The position numbers were made by a program, and so were the translations under genes. Source: Durusdinium trenchii (taxonomy: Eukaryota > Sar > Dinophyceae > Suessiales > Symbiodiniaceae). From it: a stretch of 64,000 nt of DNA. The DNA lies in NCBI GenBank assembly GCA_963970005.1, contig CAXAMN010003002.1, positions 1,312,416-1,376,415 on the forward strand, written 5' to 3'. Positions 56,501 to 62,500 of this stretch are shown piece by piece (the first letter of the stretch is position 1; each line of letters starts with the position of its first letter). The notes below the pieces were generated by a model. That model was not told the DNA's origin, made no database searches, and was given only the letters and a program-made list of their open reading frames with translations.

Positions 56501-59500
56501 CAGCTGGAAAGGTGATTTCCTCCGTGGGCTTTGCCAGTCTCCTGAGAGGATCATTCTCTTCTGCTGCTGCTTGTGATGCTGCTGCCTGTTCTGCTTGCGC
56601 TTGTTCAGGCTGTTCCGGTTGTGGCGCAATATGAGTGCCAAACATGAAGATGCCAACCTCGACTGGTTTTCTGAACCTTGCCTTGGGATGTCGTAGAAGT
56701 TGGAGGTCTTCTTCAATGACCTCAATGGTGCCATCGTTGTACCTGAGAGCGGCTGCTCTGTGTGTGCGCGGTATGTGCGATGGAAACCGCCAGGTGATTG
56801 GCTGTTTGGAGATTTGCACTCTCTCCATGTGGTTCCACTCGCAAAGTCGGCTGACCTTGGCAAAGAGTGGATCAGACACTGGAAGAATAAAGCTCTTGTA
56901 GCGGGTCACTTGGAAGGTGGACTCTGCCATGTCCAATGCTTCGGACCATGCTGGTGCTGCCGTGTTCATGTAGACATTGTATGTCTTGCCTGGTGGTGTG
57001 CTCCGGTCTGGGTATTGGGCTGTGAGCTGGTCTCGAACTCCTTGAAGGATTTGGTCGACCAGTCTTGGTGGGTAGACCTGTGACAAGGTCGTCTCCTTGC
57101 CTTCTAAGGGCACACATTGCTTGAGCTGCTCTGGCGGCAAACGCCTGGTGAGGCGGTGAAGCACCATGGGACAGTTGCCAAGAAAGCGATGTCCCTTCTT
57201 GATCATCTGGCCCTTGGAATTGGTCGCTCCGTAGGCCCCAGCGTGGCATGCAGCAAACTCAACGTTCGGCAGCTTGAGAAGGTCTTGGATGTCCTTCTCG
57301 TTCCAAATCCTGCTGGTGAGAGGATTCTCCAACAGGAAGTATCTTCCGGCTGCAGCTTGCTTGTGGCACCATTTGCACACTGCTTTGAGCATCTTGCGTG
57401 CCTTGGCACGTCTCATCAACAGCAGGATCTTTCGCCTGACGTAGTTGGTGTTATCTTGCAAAAGACACCAATCCTTGCAGTCGATGCCTTGGATGAGGAT
57501 GAAAGGTGTGAGCTCATCCAATGTCTGTTCAACCTGGAGCTGGTGAGTGGGCTTACTCAGGTCCCAACCGGTGTTGTAGTCCATAGGGTGTGCCGCTGTG
57601 AGGTGGTACTTGGGGCATCGCCTGGCGATGTTGGCGGCGCCTGCAAAAGTCTCCAGGATGTCGACCTTGGGTCGTTTGGCTCGCTGCTGAGGTATGTTCT
57701 GGAGGTCGGGCTGCTCATGGGCGGTCTGGTTCACCAGTGTGTGTTCGAGCTGGAGGACATGGTGTGTCTGCCTCACTGAGTTTCGAAGATCCCTTCGGCC
57801 TGCTGACGTGAGGTAGGCACGAGAGCTGTTGTTGGTGCTCTCAATGGTGAAGATAGTGCGGCCTGTCCATGTCTTCTCAAGCTGGGTTGGAAAGATGGTG
57901 TCCCAGCAGTATGTGATGGTTTCAAATGTCCCATCCTCATAGTTGATCTCAGCCCGGCACTCCGATGCAAGGCAATGTTGAGGGATTGGGCATTGGACTC
58001 GGTTGAGGTCCATGAGGAGAATTCTTGGGAGAACATGGTGCCGGATGCACTTGTTCTTGCATGTCTCCCAGTAGTCGTGGTCGTTGAGCTCATCCGTCAA
58101 ATGCCCCTCCAATCCCATGTCTCCGGATCTGATGGATGGCGATCCGGGTCGTCCGGGTCGATCTGGTGCTCCATTCACACTCCTTCCATCATGTCGTTGA
58201 ACTCCTCCTTGGTGTAGCCGGTGCCAAGGTAGCCACCTTCGCCCTCCGACTGGCTGAGGGCTGTGATGGATTGGCAGCTGAGGTGAACTGGTGGGCCTGG
58301 CTGTTCCTGCCGAAGCTGCTGGACTTCTTGGCAGTGGCCTTGCTCTTGGGGCTTGTAGCTGACAGCCTGCACATCTCTTCCGTTGTCAGGATGGTAGCCT
58401 GTGACGGCAATGGCAGCTGTGATGAGCTTGAGGACTTTGGTGAGTATACTGCCCAGGCCTCCTGCTCGTTGATCCATCTGAACCTCTGGTCGCACCTCTT
58501 GCATCGTGCGAACTTGCCGTGAGCATTTCCGTACCGTTGGAAGGCCGGATGTGAGCATGTCTTCGGAGAGGGCTTCGGCTTGGCCATCTTGAGGAGTTGC
58601 TGGCTCTTTTGCTCTTCCGCCTCGGTGGCGGTCAGCCATGAACGTGGACGAATGCCCACTCGCACCAAGCGGCTCATCATCTTGAACACGTTCAGCTCCA
58701 ACATCAGGAGCCGGAGAAGGAAAGTCCTCCACCGGGTCAGCCATTCCGGTGGTTGTCTGGTGGACGACTGAGGCATGAGCGAGCGTAGGTGCGATCGAAT
58801 TTGAGCCACTTTGAGAGATCGTGGCTTCCGGGTGGATGACAAGCTCAGGCGACGGCTTCGACCAAAATGAACTGTCAGTCAACTGATCCCAACAAATCAT
58901 CTGTGAACACTGAGGTGGAAATGCCGTGATACGTGCAACAATGTGACCATGCTTGCGAACCAAAGGAATTGAAACTCCAATCTTCACAAAATGCAAGACA
59001 CAATGATGCAAATCAATGATGCTGCCCAATTGTTCCAACAAAACTCTGCTTGCAAGAAACGGGATGTTCAATGGCAAAACGCTGACACCAACAATCACTC
59101 CCTGGGTCTCCTGACCTGGCAATGCAATGGGGAAGTAGCATCGCTCTGCTGCTTGCTGTGTTGTACCTGCACCGAACTGAAACTTGTCCGAGCAGTCTTC
59201 ACGAACCGTCTGCATCCCGTGGTTCTGGAGGATTTTGGAGTGGGTGGTCATCCAACGTTCCCCTGTGCAAGACTTCTGGCAGGCAGTATCTAAAACCATG
59301 TATCCACTCAAATCGATGGCTTCCGTGATGTAAACAAAAGGGTTGGCATCATCCTCGACGAGGTTGGTGGGGAAGTTGTGAAAGGTCTCAGGCCCTGGTG
59401 GATCTTCATACTGATCTTCGTCCCCGAAGTTGACCACAAACGCTTTCTTTGGGTATGAGGTGGTAGTCGAGCAGGATGCTGACTGACCTGAAAACCTGGA

Positions 59501-62500
59501 TTTGTCTTTCCCCTTCTGCTGGTTCTTCCCTGATCCCTTGGAAGTGCTGCTGCCCCCTTTGCTCGACACGGGGCAAATGCTGTCACCGGCCCAGTGTCCC
59601 ATTGCACCGCAAGCCGCACATGAAGACGACCGCTTTCGATCTTCGATCGACCGTCTGCCAGTGAACTTGCGTCCCAACACAGTCGCTTGCAGCTTCTTGG
59701 AAGTCACAGTGAGGACCTGTGCAAGGTTGTGCAATGCTTCATCTGCATCGTCCTGGGGCTCTGCTTCCTCCTGCTCGGGATCATCTTGTTCCTGTGGCTC
59801 CTCTGCTTCATAAAACTCTTCCGGGTCAACGTCCGGCAATTCCGGCTCAGCCTCATCTTCCTCAGCGACCTGCTCGGTCTGGTACACACGCTTCGGATAG
59901 GAAGGGTAGCCCTTCCCCTTCCCACGGTTGAAGGCTGATGCGGATGAGGGCACTGTTGATGTGGTTGAGCTCGAGTGCAATGAACCACTGTGCGACTTGC
60001 CGCTTGGCTTGTAACCTGAAGGCTGCTTGTTGCTATGCCAATTGTTGCTCTGAAAGATGGATGGTGTCTGCTTGAAATCCGGAAATTGAAGCTGCAAACT
60101 CTCAACAATTGCATCAAAATCCAAACTGTTGTGGGCACCAATCAACACCAATCGTGACAACGATGGCTCAAGCTTGCAACGCTCCAAAAGTCTGTTGCCG
60201 CGGCTTTCTGAATCATACATTGCACCTGCTGAAATGCCAACCGTCTGAAGATCTCGCTCGATCCTCTTGTACCTGTCGATGTACTGTCGAACTGATTCCT
60301 GCGGGGTTCGGTTCGAGCCACCGTCTCATAGGCTGCAAGGAGGGACCTCTTCTGATACAGAACTTTCTGCTCCAATGGACCCTTCAAGCACGAGATGATG
60401 TACTCGACGCCCTCCTTCGAGTTCACCTTGGCGAGCGACATGTGTTCGCTTTCAGCCTCAGCTTCGCCAGTCAAACTGGCAAATCAAACCAGCCTCTGCA
60501 CCTGTCAACTGGTTCTGCACCTGAAGCCTCCAAACCTGAACACGACGTTCCCACTTCGAAAACGCTCGCAAATCTGAGCTGTTGTAACTCCAACGTGGAG
60601 GTGCCGGCGGTGTTCCGCCCTTCCACTTCACGCCAGGAATGGGGCCACGGCGACTGTCCCAGCTACCCTGCGAAGCACGATCGGATCCGCGCTTCTCATC
60701 AAGCAGCTGTCGCATGACCTCCAACAACTCATTTGAACTCTTTGCAACTGTACCAACTGTTGTACCTGGCAACCTTGAAGGCATAGGCAATCTCGATGGG
60801 GATGGTCTCTCAACATTCGATCCTGCAGCCGATGGAGCCCTGGGGCTAGCGACATCCGGTTGTGGCGGCTGAGGATCAACAACACTGCGGTTTCTCCTTC
60901 TTCGACGTCTTGAGGAGGTGGTCGACTGCCGTTCGGACTCAACAACATTGGGCCAGCTGTAGGTCGACGAAGGCGCAACCACCGACGGATCATCCGTCGG
61001 CTCTTCACTCTCACCAGTCTCCCGCGCAGGAGGCGGCGTCTCAACTGCAGGCCTCCGGGCAGAAGGTGAAAGGACAGGATCGACGGGACTGCTGTCAACG
61101 TGCGGCACGTACAACCAAGTTCCTTCTGCTGTAGCTTGCCTTGTCGGCTCGGCAACGTTGTAAAACTCACCAAAACCGCAAGAAACACAACTGGAGCCAG
61201 GGACAATGCTCTGCTGTTGTACAGGGGTATTGCACCGTAAACAACGCATCAACGGAGTTGGTGGGCTCGACGATGAAGGTTGGCCTGGATCATCAACTGA
61301 AGCGTACAGGCGTTCCAAAGCATCCAGCTCTTCCGGACCCCACTCGAAGCGGGAGGCTGAATCATCCTCAGAAAGCAGCGTGTACTGCTCCATGGCGCAG
61401 GCTCCGGCGCCAACTTACTTACATGTGTGCATTGACATGCAAGTGAAGCGGACGCGAACGCTGGCTTTTCCGCCAAAGCTAAAGGTCAATGGCTCTGTGC
61501 GCACCTAGGCCGATATGGCCGCCGGGACATCAGTCCCATGACATGCTATGCGAACGGTCCTGCACAGCAAACTTCACACTGGGGTCATTTTTGTTTATGG
61601 ATGTGTACGATGTTTGAATGAATTTGGTCATATCGATTTCATTTAGAACAATGGACAGTTATACTAAAAAACAATATATGAACATTGTTAGATATATATA
61701 TATATATTCTGAATATTGTTTTTGCCAGACTTGTCAGATCTCAATTCTAAAGTCAAAGGATGTTAAAGGATACAATACAATAGAAACAACAAGGTCTTAA
61801 TCTCGCTTGGCAGCTTGCCACACTTGAATCATAGGAGGATGTATACAGTATTGCGGTTCACACCCCTGCTGCAAAGAGAAACTCTTCTTCTTCACGTCTA
61901 TAACCAATCACCCAAACAAATTATAAAGCAGCAGGTACTGCAAGCCCTACAAGCCCCGAATCGAGCCACCCCTATGCTTTGTTCATGTTCAATTCCACCA
62001 TCTCGACAGGTCCTGAGGATTCTCAATGGCCACAATAATGCCTGGGGTCATTGGACACACCAGACCACGGACTACACCCACTTATCTACAACCATCACTT
62101 GCTCTTGTGGGTCATCAGGTGATTCACCAAACCGGTCCACCACCGTTCACCCACGGTCCCACGGTCCACCCTCCGCAAAGGTCGCGAGACGCGTCTCACG
62201 TGTTTCCATGGGTGCCCGACGTCATCGTGGGGTTCCCTGGATGGACCACCATCCAAACGACGAGGAGACACTGTGGATTCAGGTGTTGGCATAGTCTTGC
62301 CTGGGCTACCCGGCTACCCGGCTACCCCAACCTATTGTGGCACCCTCCTGCTTTGGACATTGCCACGGCGGATTGAATGGTTTTCCTACCCAGAGCACCG
62401 ACGGAAGCTTCCAACCTGAGGGCCCCAGAAACAAAAAAACAATTAACAAACTGAGTATTGTAGTCCTTACATGTCCACATGGAGTCCTTCAACCCTTCGA

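Larger units (their letters stand above)
47562..61580 (-). mobile_element. Ty1/copia-like LTR retrotransposon, about 9.2 kb without its nested insert
   Basis: Bounded by two 166-bp direct repeats. The flanks share GGGTC (47557-47561 and 61582-61586), one base off the repeat edge on the right, a probable 5-bp target duplication. Order from the 5' LTR (right): Gag, zinc knuckle, aspartic protease, methyltransferase-like domain, integrase, reverse transcriptase, RNase H. Integrase before RT is the copia order. The coding region is split by several frameshifts, a stop and a 4.86-kb DNA transposon, so this copy cannot make full proteins. It lies in the same orientation as the host gene, in its third intron. 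Size without the insert, 9157 bp, is large for copia because of the extra domain and long linkers. Confidence 0.95.

Noticed and set aside
57117..57779. 220-codon plus-strand ORF in the copia element
   Set aside because: Antisense to the methyltransferase-like domain, with no motif of its own.
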